The notes under the pieces: model-generated
The model's input: only the letters and a program-made list of their open reading frames with translations
Told to the model about the DNA's origin: nothing
Database searches by the model: none
Program-made: the position numbers and the translations under genes
In this document: positions 9,352 through 19,906 of the stretch, one piece after another
Layout: every line of letters begins with the position of its first letter
Position numbering within the stretch: the stretch's first letter is position 1
DNA from: Chromobacterium subtsugae
GTDB taxonomy: Bacteria > Pseudomonadota > Gammaproteobacteria > Burkholderiales > Chromobacteriaceae
Direction: 5' to 3'
DNA: 64,000 nt
Assembly (NCBI RefSeq): GCF_001676875.1
Contig: NZ_JYKA01000016.1
Span: 1 to 64,000, forward strand

Positions 9352-10947
9352 TTACTTGATGCTGACGCCGTAGAAGGAGTTCATGCCGAACGGACTGACC
9401 TTGAAGCCCTGCACCGACTTCAGCATCGGCTGGTTGACGGTGGAGTGCGCGATGGTGGTGTAAGGCAGTTGCTGCTTCACGATCTCCTGCGCCTTCATGT
9501 ACAGCTTGGTGCGTTCGGCGACGTTGGCGGTGGTCTTGCCCTTCTGGATCAGGTCTTCGAACGGCTTGTAGCACCACTTGGTGAAGTTGTTGCCGTTCAG
9601 CGCCTCGCAGCCCAGCTGGGTGCTCAGCCAATTGTCCGGATCGCCGTTGTCACCGGTCCAGCCGATCAGCATCGCATCATGCTCGCCCGCCTTGGAGCGC
9701 TTGATGTATTCGCCCCATTCATAGGAAGTGATCTTGGCCTTGACGCCGATCTTGGCCCAATCGGACTGGATCATCTCGGCCATCAGCTTGGCGTTGGGAT
9801 TGTACGGGCGCTGCACCGGCATCGCCCACAAGGTGATCTCGAAACCATTGGGGTAGCCGGCCTTGGCCAGCAGCGCCTTGGCCTTGGCCACATCGTACGG
9901 CGCGTCCTTCAGGCTCTTGTTGTACGACCACTGGGTCGGCGGCATCGGGTTGGTCGCGGCTTGGCCGGCGCCCTGGTACACCGCTTGCAGGATGGCCTTC
10001 TTGTTGATGGACATGTCCAGCGCCTGGCGCACTTCCAGCTTGTCCATCGGCTTATGCCGGACGTTGTAAGCCAGATAGCCCAGATTGAAGCCTGCTTGCG
10101 AGATCACGTGCATTTTCGGATCCGCCTTCATCGCCGGGATGTCGGTCGGGCGCGGGAAGGTGGTGATCTGGCACTCGCCGGCCTTCAGCTTCTGGTAGCG
10201 CACCGAGGCGTCGGTGGTGATGGCGAACACCAGGTTGTCAACCTTGGGGCCATCCACTTTGTCCCAGTACTGCTTGTTGGCGACGAAACGGATCTGCGCG
10301 TCCTTCTGGTAGCGCTTGAAGATGAACGGGCCGGTGCCGACCGGCTGCTGGTTGATCAGCTGCGGCTTGCCATCCTTCAGCAGCTTGTCGGCATACTCGG
10401 CCGACTGGATGGAGGCGAAGCTCATCGCCATGTTCTGCACGAAGGCGGCATCCACCTTTTTCAGGCCGAACTTGACGGTATACGGATCGAGCTTCTCGAT
10501 CTTGACGATGTTCACGTCCATGCTCATGTCGGAGAAGTACGGGAACTCGGTCGGGTAGGCTTTGCGGAACGGATGGTTCTTGTCGATCATGCGGTTGAAA
10601 GTGAACAGCACGTCGTCGGCGTTGAAATCGCGGGTCGGCTTGAAGTAGTCGGTGGTCTGGAACTTCACGCCCTTGCGCAGATGGAAGGTGTAGGACAGTC
10701 CGTCAGCGGAAACATCCCATTTTTCGGCCAGGCCCGGCACTACCTTGGTGCCGCCGCGCTGGAATTGCACCAGCCGGTTGAATACGGTTTCGGCCGAGGC
10801 GTCGAAGTCGGTGCCGGTCGTGTACTGGCCGGGGTCGAAACCCGCCGGACTGCCTTCCGAGCAGAACACCAGAGTACCCGCGGCATGCGCCGCCAATGAA
10901 GAGCCCGCGACCACGCCAGCAACCAGCAGCTTCTTGAAAGCTTGCAT
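9352..10947 (-). CDS. dppA: Periplasmic dipeptide-binding protein DppA
   Basis: A 531-residue solute-binding protein (SBP family 5). The signal peptide is MQAFKKLLVAGVVAGSSLAAHA-A, with a type I cleavage site, not a lipobox. The mature start GTLVFCSEGSPAGFDPGQYTTG is the DppA hallmark, and GTGPFIFKRY, YLAYNVRHKPMDKLEVRQAL and LIGWTGDNGDPDNWL are all conserved. It captures dipeptides (and possibly heme or 5-aminolevulinate, as E. coli DppA does) for the DppBCDF pore. The ribosome site is GGGAAA. It is the first gene of the operon and the only one with its own strong promoter. Confidence 0.94.
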   Translation of the reverse strand: MQAFKKLLVAGVVAGSSLAAHAAGTLVFCSEGSPAGFDPGQYTTGTDFDASAETVFNRLVQFQRGGTKVVPGLAEKWDVSADGLSYTFHLRKGVKFQTTDYFKPTRDFNADDVLFTFNRMIDKNHPFRKAYPTEFPYFSDMSMDVNIVKIEKLDPYTVKFGLKKVDAAFVQNMAMSFASIQSAEYADKLLKDGKPQLINQQPVGTGPFIFKRYQKDAQIRFVANKQYWDKVDGPKVDNLVFAITTDASVRYQKLKAGECQITTFPRPTDIPAMKADPKMHVISQAGFNLGYLAYNVRHKPMDKLEVRQALDMSINKKAILQAVYQGAGQAATNPMPPTQWSYNKSLKDAPYDVAKAKALLAKAGYPNGFEITLWAMPVQRPYNPNAKLMAEMIQSDWAKIGVKAKITSYEWGEYIKRSKAGEHDAMLIGWTGDNGDPDNWLSTQLGCEALNGNNFTKWCYKPFEDLIQKGKTTANVAERTKLYMKAQEIVKQQLPYTTIAHSTVNQPMLKSVQGFKVSPFGMNSFYGVSIK

Positions 10948-11031
10948 AATGTTTCCCTTTTCCTTTGTACAGACCGTTAAAGTCTTTTTCTGATAGTCAA
11001 CCTGAGCCTTGAGACTTGGCTGGTGGGGGAT

Positions 11032-11060
11032 ACATTATGCACAGAGGGCGCTTTTGACAA
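11032..11060 (-). promoter_or_regulatory. Strong sigma70 promoter of dppA, with -35 inside a palindrome
   Basis: Minus strand: TTGTCA, 17-nt spacer, TAATGT. Transcription would start near 11025 and give a leader of about 75 nt before the dppA ATG. The -35 hexamer lies in the loop and right arm of the perfect inverted repeat at 11042-11070, so a factor bound there, or cruciform formation, would affect initiation. Confidence 0.75.
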
Positions 11061-11070
11061 GCGCCCTCTG
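11042..11070. repeat. 10-bp perfect inverted repeat overlapping the dppA -35
   Basis: CAGAGGGCGC and GCGCCCTCTG are separated by 9 nt. A T6 run follows on the plus strand (11073-11078), so it also looks like a plus-strand terminator although no plus-strand gene precedes it. The run is on the wrong side to terminate the FabH-like gene. An operator, or the end of a short antisense transcript, are both possible. Confidence 0.65.
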
Positions 11071-11119
11071 GCTTTTTTATGCGGACGGCAGCCGCGATCG
11101 CGGCAGCCAAGGCGGCGGA

Positions 11120-12241
11120 CTATCGCTTCTTCAGCACCACCGACCCGACGGAATAGCCCGCGCCGAAAGAAGAAATGACGCCGACATCCCCAGCCGCAAG
11201 ATCATGCGAATGGAGATGGAAGGCGATGATGGAGCCGGCCGAACTGGTGTTGGCATAACGATCCAGAATCACCGGCGCCTCCACATTGTCGGCCTCGCGG
11301 CCCAGCACTCGCTTGGCGATCAGCTGGTTCATCGCCAGGTTGGCCTGGTGCAGCCAGAAACGGCGCACGCCCTCCGGCGCGATGTCCAGGCTGCCCAGAT
11401 GCGCGACGATGTGCTCGCCCACCATCGGACACACCTCTTTGAATACCTTGCGCCCCTGCTGAATGAACAGCTTGTCCGGCTGGCCGACGCCGGCCTCGTC
11501 GCAGCGGTTCAGGAAGCCGAAGTTATTGCGGATATTGTTGGAGAACACCGTGGCCAGCTTGCAGCCCAGCACTTCGAAACGCTGCGCCGAAGTGGCCGCG
11601 TCGGCGCGCTCCAGCACCACCGCGGTGCAGGCGTCGCCGAAGATGAAGTGGCTGTCGCGGTCGCGGAAGTTCAGGTGGGCCGAGCAGATCTCCGGGTTCA
11701 CCATCAGCACCGCGCGCGCCTGGCCGGTGGCGATGGCGCCGACCGCGGTCTGGATGCCGAAGGTGGCGGACGAGCAGGCGACGTTCATGTCGAAGGCGAA
11801 GCCGGCGATGCCCAGCGCCTGCTGCACCTCGATCGCCATCGCCGGATACGGGCGCTGCATATTGGAGCAGGCGACGATCACCATGTCGATGTCGGCGGCG
11901 GCGCGGCCGGCGGCTTCCAGCGCCTGGCGCGCGGCGGCCACAGCCATCTCGGCCTGCAGCGACAATTCGTCATTGCCGCGCTCCGGCAGATGCGGCGCCA
12001 TCCGCGCCGGATCCAGCACGCCGCCCTTGTCCATCAGGAAGCGCTGCTTGATGCCGGAGGCCTTTTCGATGAATTCGGCGCTGGATTCGGCCAGTTCCGC
12101 CACCTCTCCCGCGTCGATGGCCGCCCGGTTGGCGGCATTGAAGTCGCGGACGTAGGCGTTGAACGCCTCCACCAGCTCGGCATTGCCGACGGCATGGGGC
12201 GGGGTGAACAGGCCAGTCCCGCTGATAACAACCTTATGCAT
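11120..12241 (-). CDS. 3-oxoacyl-ACP synthase III (FabH-like)
   Basis: A 373-residue thiolase-fold condensing enzyme of the KAS III group. The catalytic triad is visible: Cys in MNVACSSATFG, His in WLHQANLAMNQLI and Asn in RYANTSSAGS. It is longer than housekeeping FabH (about 320) because of an insertion after residue 20 (NAYVRDFNAANRAAIDAGEV), as in the Pseudomonas-type KAS III enzymes that condense medium-chain acyl-CoA with malonyl-ACP. That substrate is an inference. The start MHKVVISGTG is preceded by AAGGA; the longer frame to 12283 is less likely. It is divergent from iscR. Confidence 0.85.
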   Translation of the reverse strand: MHKVVISGTGLFTPPHAVGNAELVEAFNAYVRDFNAANRAAIDAGEVAELAESSAEFIEKASGIKQRFLMDKGGVLDPARMAPHLPERGNDELSLQAEMAVAAARQALEAAGRAAADIDMVIVACSNMQRPYPAMAIEVQQALGIAGFAFDMNVACSSATFGIQTAVGAIATGQARAVLMVNPEICSAHLNFRDRDSHFIFGDACTAVVLERADAATSAQRFEVLGCKLATVFSNNIRNNFGFLNRCDEAGVGQPDKLFIQQGRKVFKEVCPMVGEHIVAHLGSLDIAPEGVRRFWLHQANLAMNQLIAKRVLGREADNVEAPVILDRYANTSSAGSIIAFHLHSHDLAAGDVGVISSFGAGYSVGSVVLKKR

Positions 12242-12422
12242 GTTGATTTGTCCTTTTTCACCCGCGGGCGCGGGAGCAAACATGGCGGCCAGCCTATGCG
12301 GCCGAATATTGCCGCGATTTTACACAAGCCCCCGCAAAAAGTAAGAAATCCATAGCCCGCAACAAGTTAAACCTAGTAAAATGCTCGACTTTGCGGCATG
12401 CGGTGGCGGTTGCGCCTGACAA

Positions 12423-12457
12423 ATACTTGACTAATTTAGTCGGATATTGGGTATAAT
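12423..12457 (+). promoter_or_regulatory. iscR promoter with type 1 IscR binding site
   Basis: The 25-bp element at 12423-12447 starts ATACTTGACT, has a short A/T core and ends TTAGTCGGATAT. It fits the E. coli type 1 IscR consensus at the conserved GACT and AGTC half-sites and the ATA and TAT flanks. It covers TTGACT, and TATAAT follows at 12452-12457, with a 19-nt spacing. Holo-[2Fe-2S] IscR binding here would repress its own operon, the known feedback on cluster demand. Confidence 0.85.
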
Positions 12458-12494
12458 CCGTACAGTACCACCACCCACCGGAACGAAAAACATC

Positions 12495-12977
12495 ATGCGC
12501 CTCACCACCAAAGGACGTTTTGCCGTCACAGCCATGCTGGACCTCGCCATGCGCGAGGAAGGCGGCCCGGTCACGCTGGCCGGCATCAGCGAACGCCAAA
12601 GCATCTCGCTGTCCTATCTGGAGCAGCTGTTCGGCAAGCTGCGTCGCGCCGAGCTGGTCGACAGCGTGCGCGGTCCCGGCGGTGGCTACACGCTGGCCAA
12701 GGAGACGCACGAAATCACGGTGGCCGACATCATCGTCGCCGTGGACGAACCGGTGGATGCCACCCAGTGCGGCGGACGCGAAAACTGCCGCGGCAGCCAG
12801 CGCTGCATGACCCATGACTTGTGGACCAACCTCAACGTCACCATATTCGACTACCTCTCCAAGGTGAGCCTGGCCAGCCTGGTCGCCGAGCAGCACGCCA
12901 AGGAGACCAGCGTGGTGCAGGACAAGCGCGATAGCTGTAGCACCCCTCACCTTGCCGCTGCCAGCCGAGCCCTGTAA
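12495..12977 (+). CDS. iscR: Fe-S cluster assembly regulator IscR
   Basis: A 160-residue Rrf2-family winged-helix regulator. It starts MRLTTKGRFAVTAMLDLA, with the recognition helix around SISLSYLEQLFGKLRRAELV. The three cluster cysteines fall at C92, C98 and C104 with His107, exactly the ligand set of E. coli IscR, so a [2Fe-2S] holo form is expected. The C-terminus is short and unlike E. coli (DSCSTPHLAAASRAL). A longer reading from 12447 would start inside the promoter and is rejected. Confidence 0.95.
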   Translation: MRLTTKGRFAVTAMLDLAMREEGGPVTLAGISERQSISLSYLEQLFGKLRRAELVDSVRGPGGGYTLAKETHEITVADIIVAVDEPVDATQCGGRENCRGSQRCMTHDLWTNLNVTIFDYLSKVSLASLVAEQHAKETSVVQDKRDSCSTPHLAAASRAL

Positions 12978-13007
12978 GCGCCCCGAAATCTTGTGGAGAT
13001 TATGCAA

Positions 13008-14225
13008 ATGAGCCAGCCCAAGCTGCCGATCTATCTGGATTACTCTGCCACCACGCCGGTGGACCCGCGCGTCGCCGAAAAAATGATTCCCTACCTGACC
13101 GGGAAGTTCGGCAACCCCGCCTCGCGCAGCCACAGCTTCGGCTGGGAAGCGGAGGAAGCGGTGGAAAACGCGCGCGCGGAAGTGGCCAAGCTGATTGGCG
13201 CCGATCCCAAGGAAATCGTCTGGACCTCCGGCGCGACCGAGTCCGACAACCTGGCGATCAAGGGCGCCGCCCAGTTCTACAAGAGCAAGGGCAAGCACCT
13301 CATCACCGTCAAGACCGAACACAAGGCGGTGCTGGACACCTGTCGCGAACTGGAGCGCCAGGGCTTCGAAGTCACCTATATGGACGTGCAGGAAAACGGC
13401 CTGCTCGACCTGGAGGCCTTCAAGGCCGCCATCCGCCCGGACACCATCCTGGTGTCGGTGATGTATGTGAACAATGAAATCGGCGTGATCCAGGATATTC
13501 CGCAAATCGGCGAAATCTGCCGCGGAAAAGGCATCATCTTCCACGTCGACGCCACCCAGGCGCCGGGCAAGGTCAAGATCGACCTGAACACGCTGAAAGT
13601 GGACCTGATGAGTCTGTCCGCGCACAAGGCTTACGGCCCCAAGGGCATCGGCGCGCTGTACGTGCGCCGCAAGCCGCGCGTGCGCCTGGAAGCGCAGATG
13701 CACGGCGGCGGCCACGAGCGCGGCTTCCGCTCCGGCACCCTGGCCAGCCACCAGATCGTCGGCATGGGCGAAGCTTTCCGCATCGCCCGCGAGGAAATGG
13801 ACGGCGAATGCGAACGCATCCGCATGCTGCGCGACCGCCTGTGGAACGGCATCAAGGACATGGAAGAGGTCTACATCAACGGCGACATCGACCAGCGCGT
13901 GCCGCACAACCTCAACGTCAGCTTCAACTTCGTCGAAGGCGAGAGCCTGATCATGGCCATCAAGGATCTGGCCGTGTCCAGCGGCTCGGCCTGCACCTCC
14001 GCCTCGCTGGAGCCGTCCTACGTGCTGCGCGCGCTGGGACGCAACGACGAGATGGCGCACAGCTCGATCCGCTTCACGCTGGGCCGCTTCACCACCGAGG
14101 AAGAGATCGACTTCACCATCGCCCTGCTGAAGTCCAAGATCGGCAAGCTGCGCGAGCTGTCGCCGCTGTGGGAGATGTTCAAGGACGGCGTGGACCTGAA
14201 TAGCGTTCAATGGGCGGCCCACTGA
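13008..14225 (+). CDS. iscS: Cysteine desulfurase IscS
   Basis: A 405-residue PLP enzyme that takes sulfur from L-cysteine for cluster assembly. PLP Lys is in [13 protein letters not shown]; the His of KTEHKAV stacks on PLP; the mobile catalytic loop Cys is in [17 protein letters not shown]; the C-terminal tail [18 protein letters not shown] is the IscU/ferredoxin docking segment. GGAGA at 12995 is 9 nt before the ATG at 13008 but only 3 nt before the alternative ATG at 13002, so the shorter start is preferred. Confidence 0.95.
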   Translation: MSQPKLPIYLDYSATTPVDPRVAEKMIPYLTGKFGNPASRSHSFGWEAEEAVENARAEVAKLIGADPKEIVWTSGATESDNLAIKGAAQFYKSKGKHLITVKTEHKAVLDTCRELERQGFEVTYMDVQENGLLDLEAFKAAIRPDTILVSVMYVNNEIGVIQDIPQIGEICRGKGIIFHVDATQAPGKVKIDLNTLKVDLMSLSAHKAYGPKGIGALYVRRKPRVRLEAQMHGGGHERGFRSGTLASHQIVGMGEAFRIAREEMDGECERIRMLRDRLWNGIKDMEEVYINGDIDQRVPHNLNVSFNFVEGESLIMAIKDLAVSSGSACTSASLEPSYVLRALGRNDEMAHSSIRFTLGRFTTEEEIDFTIALLKSKIGKLRELSPLWEMFKDGVDLNSVQWAAH

Positions 14226-14285
14226 GCCGATAACGGATTATCGGCCGCGGCAACTCCAACCGCCGCGGCCCGCAGGAGAAAAGAC

Positions 14286-14669
14286 ATGGCATATAGCGAA
14301 AAGGTAATGGACCACTACGAGAACCCGCGCAACGTGGGTTCCTTCGACAAAGGCGACGACAGCATCGGCACCGGCATGGTCGGCGCGCCGGCCTGCGGCG
14401 ACGTGATGAAGCTGCAGATCAAGGTGGGCGCGGACGGCGTGATCGAAGACGCCAAGTTCAAGACCTACGGCTGTGGCTCCGCCATCGCCTCCTCGTCGCT
14501 GGTGACTGAGTGGGTGAAGGGCAAGTCGCTGGACGAGGCGCTGACCATCAAGAACACCGCCATCGCCGAAGAACTGGCGCTGCCGCCGGTGAAGATCCAC
14601 TGCTCCATCCTGGCCGAAGACGCGATCAAGGCCGCGGTGGAAGACTATAAACAGAAACACGGCAAGTAA
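14286..14669 (+). CDS. iscU: Fe-S cluster scaffold IscU
   Basis: A 127-residue scaffold on which [2Fe-2S] clusters are built with sulfur from IscS. The three cluster cysteines are in [19 protein letters not shown] and [12 protein letters not shown], with the neighbouring Asp. The LPPVK motif recognised by HscA is present at residues 99-103. It follows iscS by 60 nt with a GCAGGAGAAA ribosome site. Confidence 0.96.
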   Translation: MAYSEKVMDHYENPRNVGSFDKGDDSIGTGMVGAPACGDVMKLQIKVGADGVIEDAKFKTYGCGSAIASSSLVTEWVKGKSLDEALTIKNTAIAEELALPPVKIHCSILAEDAIKAAVEDYKQKHGK

Positions 14670-14683
14670 ACCGGGGAACGGTC

Positions 14684-15007
14684 ATGGCACTTACTCTCTC
14701 CGAACGCGCCGCCGCCCACATCAGCGCCTTTATCGCCAAGCGCGGCAAAGGCCTGGGCGTGCGCCTGGGCGTGAAAACCTCCGGCTGCTCCGGCATGGCC
14801 TACAAGCTTGAATTCGTCGATGTCGCCAGCGACGACGACGTGCGCTTCGACAGCCACGGCGTCTCGATCTTCACCGACGCCAAGAGCCTGGCCTACCTGG
14901 ACGGCACCGAGCTGGACTACGCCAAGGAAGGCCTGAACGAGGGCTTCAAGTTCCACAACCCCAACGTCAAGAACGAGTGCGGTTGCGGCGAGAGCTTCAA
15001 CGTCTGA
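14684..15007 (+). CDS. iscA: Iron-sulfur carrier IscA
   Basis: A 107-residue A-type carrier that transfers clusters to target proteins. The three invariant cysteines are in TSGCSGMAY and NECGCGESF. It starts 14 nt after iscU. The length and layout are those of E. coli IscA. Confidence 0.96.
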   Translation: MALTLSERAAAHISAFIAKRGKGLGVRLGVKTSGCSGMAYKLEFVDVASDDDVRFDSHGVSIFTDAKSLAYLDGTELDYAKEGLNEGFKFHNPNVKNECGCGESFNV

Positions 15008-15102
15008 CCCCTCGCGGCCGGGCGGAGCGTTGGCGCGGCACGCGTCATCCTCCGCCTTGCGCTTTTGCCGGCCGCCCAGCCCCCTGCCTCTCTGGAAGCC
15101 TG

Positions 15103-15630
15103 ATGAACACCGATTTCAGCCAAGACTTCTTCAGCCTGTTCGGCCTGCCGCGCCGCTTCGCCATCGACAGCGCCCTGCTCGACAACGCCTGGCGCGCTGC
15201 CGCGGCCCAAGTGCATCCCGACCGCTACGCCGCCAGCCCCGATGCCGAGAAGCGCAGCGCGCTGATGCTGTCCACCCGCGTCAACGAGGCTTACCGCACG
15301 CTGAAATCGCCGCTGTCGCGCGCCCGCTACCTGCTGCAACTGTCCGGCGTGGACACCCAGGAAGAGAGCAATACCGCAATGCCGGGCGACTTCCTGATGG
15401 CCCAGATGGAGTGGCGCGAAGACATAGACGATGCCCGCCGCGACCTCGCCCGGCTGGAAGCGCTGTCCAGCCGGCTGCGCGCCGAAGCCAATGCACTGCA
15501 GGCGGCGCTGGCACAGGCGCTGGACAGCCGCGCCGACTTGGACGGCGCCACGGTTCTGGTGCGAAAATTGCGATTCATGGAAAAGCTGGACCAGGAAATC
15601 GGCGACGCCATCGAAAGCCTGCTGGACTGA
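15103..15630 (+). CDS. hscB: Co-chaperone HscB
   Basis: A 175-residue J-domain protein that brings IscU to HscA. The J domain occupies about residues 1-80, with the HPD motif in AAQVHPDRYA, and the C-terminal three-helix IscU-binding domain follows. The start MNTDFSQDFFSLFGLP matches the family; GGAAG lies upstream. The 95-nt gap after iscA has no other gene. Confidence 0.94.
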   Translation: MNTDFSQDFFSLFGLPRRFAIDSALLDNAWRAAAAQVHPDRYAASPDAEKRSALMLSTRVNEAYRTLKSPLSRARYLLQLSGVDTQEESNTAMPGDFLMAQMEWREDIDDARRDLARLEALSSRLRAEANALQAALAQALDSRADLDGATVLVRKLRFMEKLDQEIGDAIESLLD

Positions 15631-15678
15631 AACCGGCCGCGACGCCGCCCTGAGCAACGACACAAAGACCACCACGAC

Positions 15679-17538
<1,860 letters not shown>

Positions 17539-17550
17539 GGATACGCCCCC

Positions 17551-17892
17551 ATGCCGCGCATCATCGTACTGCCCCACGCCGACCTATGCCCGGAAGGCGC
17601 CGTGATAGACAACGCCGAAACCGGCCAGAGCATCTGCGACGTGCTGCTGGCCCACGACATCGAGATCGAGCACGCCTGTGAGATGTCCTGCGCCTGCACC
17701 ACCTGCCACTGCATCGTGCGCGAAGGCGGCAACTCGCTGAACGAGGCCGACGAACTGGAAGAAGACTTGCTGGACAAGGCCTGGGGCCTGGAAGCCCAGT
17801 CGCGCCTGTCCTGCCAGGCCATCGTCGCCGACGAGGACCTGGTGATCGAGATTCCGCGCTACACCATCAACCACGCCCGCGAACATCACTGA
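17551..17892 (+). CDS. fdx: [2Fe-2S] ferredoxin of the isc operon
   Basis: A 113-residue adrenodoxin-type ferredoxin, electron donor for cluster assembly. The cluster ligands are the Cys in HACEMSCACTTCHC (spacing CX5CX2C) and the distant one in SRLSCQAIV. The C-terminal HH tail is common. It begins 12 nt after hscA. Confidence 0.95.
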   Translation: MPRIIVLPHADLCPEGAVIDNAETGQSICDVLLAHDIEIEHACEMSCACTTCHCIVREGGNSLNEADELEEDLLDKAWGLEAQSRLSCQAIVADEDLVIEIPRYTINHAREHH

Positions 17893-17907
17893 GCCAGGAG
17901 ACGCGCA

Positions 17908-18102
17908 ATGAAATGGACCGACGTCAACGACATCGCAATCGAGCTGGCCGATGCCCATCCGGAAGTGGACCCGAAAACCGTCCGCTTCGTCGACCTGCAC
18001 AACTGGGTGGTGGAGCTGCCCGGTTTCGATGACGACCACAGCCGCGGCGGAGAACGCGTGCTGGAAGCCATCCAGCAAGCCTGGATAGACGAGGCGGAAT
18101 AA
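17908..18102 (+). CDS. iscX: Fe-S assembly protein IscX
   Basis: A 64-residue acidic protein (MKWTDVNDIAIELADAHPEVDP ...) of the IscX/YfhJ family that binds IscS and iron and modulates cluster assembly. It closes the isc operon, 15 nt after fdx with GGAG upstream. The Asp/Glu-rich surface (PGFDDDHSRGGE) is conserved. Confidence 0.95.
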   Translation: MKWTDVNDIAIELADAHPEVDPKTVRFVDLHNWVVELPGFDDDHSRGGERVLEAIQQAWIDEAE

Positions 18103-18407
18103 TCCCATCCTCCTGACCGGCCGCGAGCGGGGCTCCCCGCCCCAGCCATAGCTCGCGCCGGCGCCTTCCCTTCCCGCTCGACACTCCCCTTTCCGCATCG
18201 CGCAATGCGCCACAGCCACGCCACCAACCCAAGTTTCTCCTGTCAGCCGACTCCCGCCCCGCCCTCCGGCAGCGTCAGCGCTCGCGCTCCGCTCCTGCGC
18301 GCCGAATCCGCTCTCTAAAAAATCCAAAATAAATATTAATTTGGATTGACCAATGTCAAACATTGTCTAAAATGACAAATTCATAGTGACGCAAGCGGAG
18401 AACCTCT
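18103..18407 (+). other. Intergenic region between isc and the 18-26 kb cluster
   Basis: No gene is seen. The first 200 nt are GC-rich without a clear terminator; from about 18315 the sequence becomes strongly A/T-rich and holds the promoter of the next cluster. Confidence 0.6.
18346..18373 (+). promoter_or_regulatory. Promoter with palindromic operator before the biosynthetic cluster
   Basis: TTGACC, a 16-nt spacer and TAAAAT. The spacer holds CAATGT-CAA-ACATTG (18351-18365), and TGAC/GTCA-type half-sites recur four times between 18346 and 18377. That is the arrangement expected of a repressor or activator site. No regulator gene is in the cluster, so control would be by a distant factor. 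Confidence 0.6.
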
Positions 18408-19691
18408 GTGGAAACAGTTGAAGCATTGAAATTCTTGTCGCCGGAAGAAATCCCTCATCTGGCAGAACGCTATGGCACGCCTCTTTTTGTGTACGATCTG
18501 GACACCATCAAGAGAAACTACGACTACTTCAGCCAAATACCGGCGCCGTACGGCCTTACCGTGCGCTATTCCGTAAAGGCCAATCCGACTCGCGCCATCC
18601 TGGCCTATTTCAACCAGCTGGGCGCCTCGTTCGATGTCAGCTCGGTGTGGGAAGCCCGCCGCTGCGTCAATGCCGGCATTGATGCGAGCAAAATCCTGAT
18701 CACGGCGCAGGAGGTGTCCGCAGGCTGGGAAGAACTGTGCGAAGCGGGGATGGAATTCGATGCCGGCTCGCTGCAGCAGCTGCGCGCTTACGGCGAGAAA
18801 TTCCCGGGCGGCCAGGTTTCCCTGCGCATCAATCCGGGCTTTGGCTCCGGCCTGGTCAAGAAGCTCACCAGCGGAGGCGACCACTCCAGCTTCGGCCTGT
18901 GGTACGCCCAGTTTGACGAAGCCCTCGCGCTGGCCGAGCGTTATTCCCTTTCCATCAAGCGCATCCACCTGCACATCGGCTCCGGCCATGATTCCGGCAT
19001 CCTGGAAAAAACGGTCAATCGCGCGCTGGAACTATGCGCCCGCGCGCCTGGCGTCACCCATCTGAACCTGGGCGGCGGCTACAAGGTCACCGCGCTGAAC
19101 AGCGACCCCCAATACGATCACCACGCGGTAGGCGCTCGCATCAGCGCTTCGCTGGAGCAGTTCCACCGCGAAACCGGACGCCAACTGCATCTGGAAATGG
19201 AGCCCGGCACCTTCGCCATGGCATTGGCCGGCTCACTGATCACCCGGGTCATCGACGTGGTCAACACCGGCGGCGATGGCTATCGCTTCATCAAGATTGA
19301 CGGCGGCCTCACCGAACTGATGCGCCCGTCTTACTACGGCGCGCTGCACCCATTGGTCGTGGTCAAGAAGGATGGCTCGCTGGGAACCCATGACGTCACT
19401 CCGCAGATGGTCTGCGGCCACTGCTGCATCGCCGGAGACAGCCTGACGCCGGTAGCGGGCAATACGGAAGATTTCACGCCGGTGCCGCTGGCCCGCGCGG
19501 AAATCAACGACTATCTGGTGGTGGAACGCACCGGCGGCTACGCCGCCAGCATGAGCGTGAAAAATTTCAACTCCTATCCGGAGGCCGCCGAGGTCTGCCG
19601 CGCCGGCAAAGGCAGTTATCACAAGATTCGGGAACGCCAGACCCTGGAGCAGATGACGCAGAACGAGCGCGACCTGCCTCTGGAGCGTTGA
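18408..19691 (+). CDS. LysA-like fold III PLP decarboxylase
   Basis: A 427-residue protein of the diaminopimelate/ornithine decarboxylase group (alanine-racemase fold). The PLP lysine is K58 in YSVKANP; the phosphate-binding HIGSGHDSG and LNLGGGYKV motifs and the catalytic-loop Cys pair C339-C340 (VCGHCCIAGDSL) are present. At residues 265-268 it has EPGT where diaminopimelate decarboxylases have EPGR; that Arg contacts the substrate carboxylate, so a different substrate is likely. The start is GTG, with GGAG 7 nt upstream. It is the first gene of a six-gene run that also holds an aspartate-semialdehyde dehydrogenase, an arrangement recalling the lysA-like tabA of tabtoxin synthesis. Confidence 0.8.
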   Translation: METVEALKFLSPEEIPHLAERYGTPLFVYDLDTIKRNYDYFSQIPAPYGLTVRYSVKANPTRAILAYFNQLGASFDVSSVWEARRCVNAGIDASKILITAQEVSAGWEELCEAGMEFDAGSLQQLRAYGEKFPGGQVSLRINPGFGSGLVKKLTSGGDHSSFGLWYAQFDEALALAERYSLSIKRIHLHIGSGHDSGILEKTVNRALELCARAPGVTHLNLGGGYKVTALNSDPQYDHHAVGARISASLEQFHRETGRQLHLEMEPGTFAMALAGSLITRVIDVVNTGGDGYRFIKIDGGLTELMRPSYYGALHPLVVVKKDGSLGTHDVTPQMVCGHCCIAGDSLTPVAGNTEDFTPVPLARAEINDYLVVERTGGYAASMSVKNFNSYPEAAEVCRAGKGSYHKIRERQTLEQMTQNERDLPLER

Positions 19692-19724
19692 GCCCGCCCA
19701 GCCGCCAACAACCCCTCCCTTTCC

Positions 19725-19779
19725 AGGCAAGCGCCAAGCTTGCCTATGAGCCGCCGGCAAGCCAGGCATCGCCGGCGGC
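19725..19779 (+). repeat. Two tandem hairpins between decarboxylase and desaturase genes
   Basis: AGGCAAGC/GCTTGCCT (19725-19745) and GCCGCCGGC/GCCGGCGGC (19750-19779) are perfect stems on the transcript, 5 nt apart, with no U run. They may stabilise or attenuate the message between the first and second genes of the cluster. Confidence 0.6.
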
Positions 19780-19906
19780 GGGGAGACTGTTGCCCGGCGG
19801 ATCCGGTTTCACACCCGCAACTTAGTTTTGCATGGCCCAACTCAGTTTCCCCCACTCCCTCGCGGAGAGTTCAGGTTCAGGAAACGCTGTCACTTTAGGA
19901 GCAAAT

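Noticed and set aside
11042-11078. Terminator of the FabH-like gene
   Set aside because: The T run is on the plus-strand side; the minus transcript would have no U tail.
12294-14222. 642-codon open frame on the minus strand
   Set aside because: It lies antisense to iscR-iscS; the composition (His/Ala/Val-rich) is that of a shadow frame in GC-rich coding DNA.
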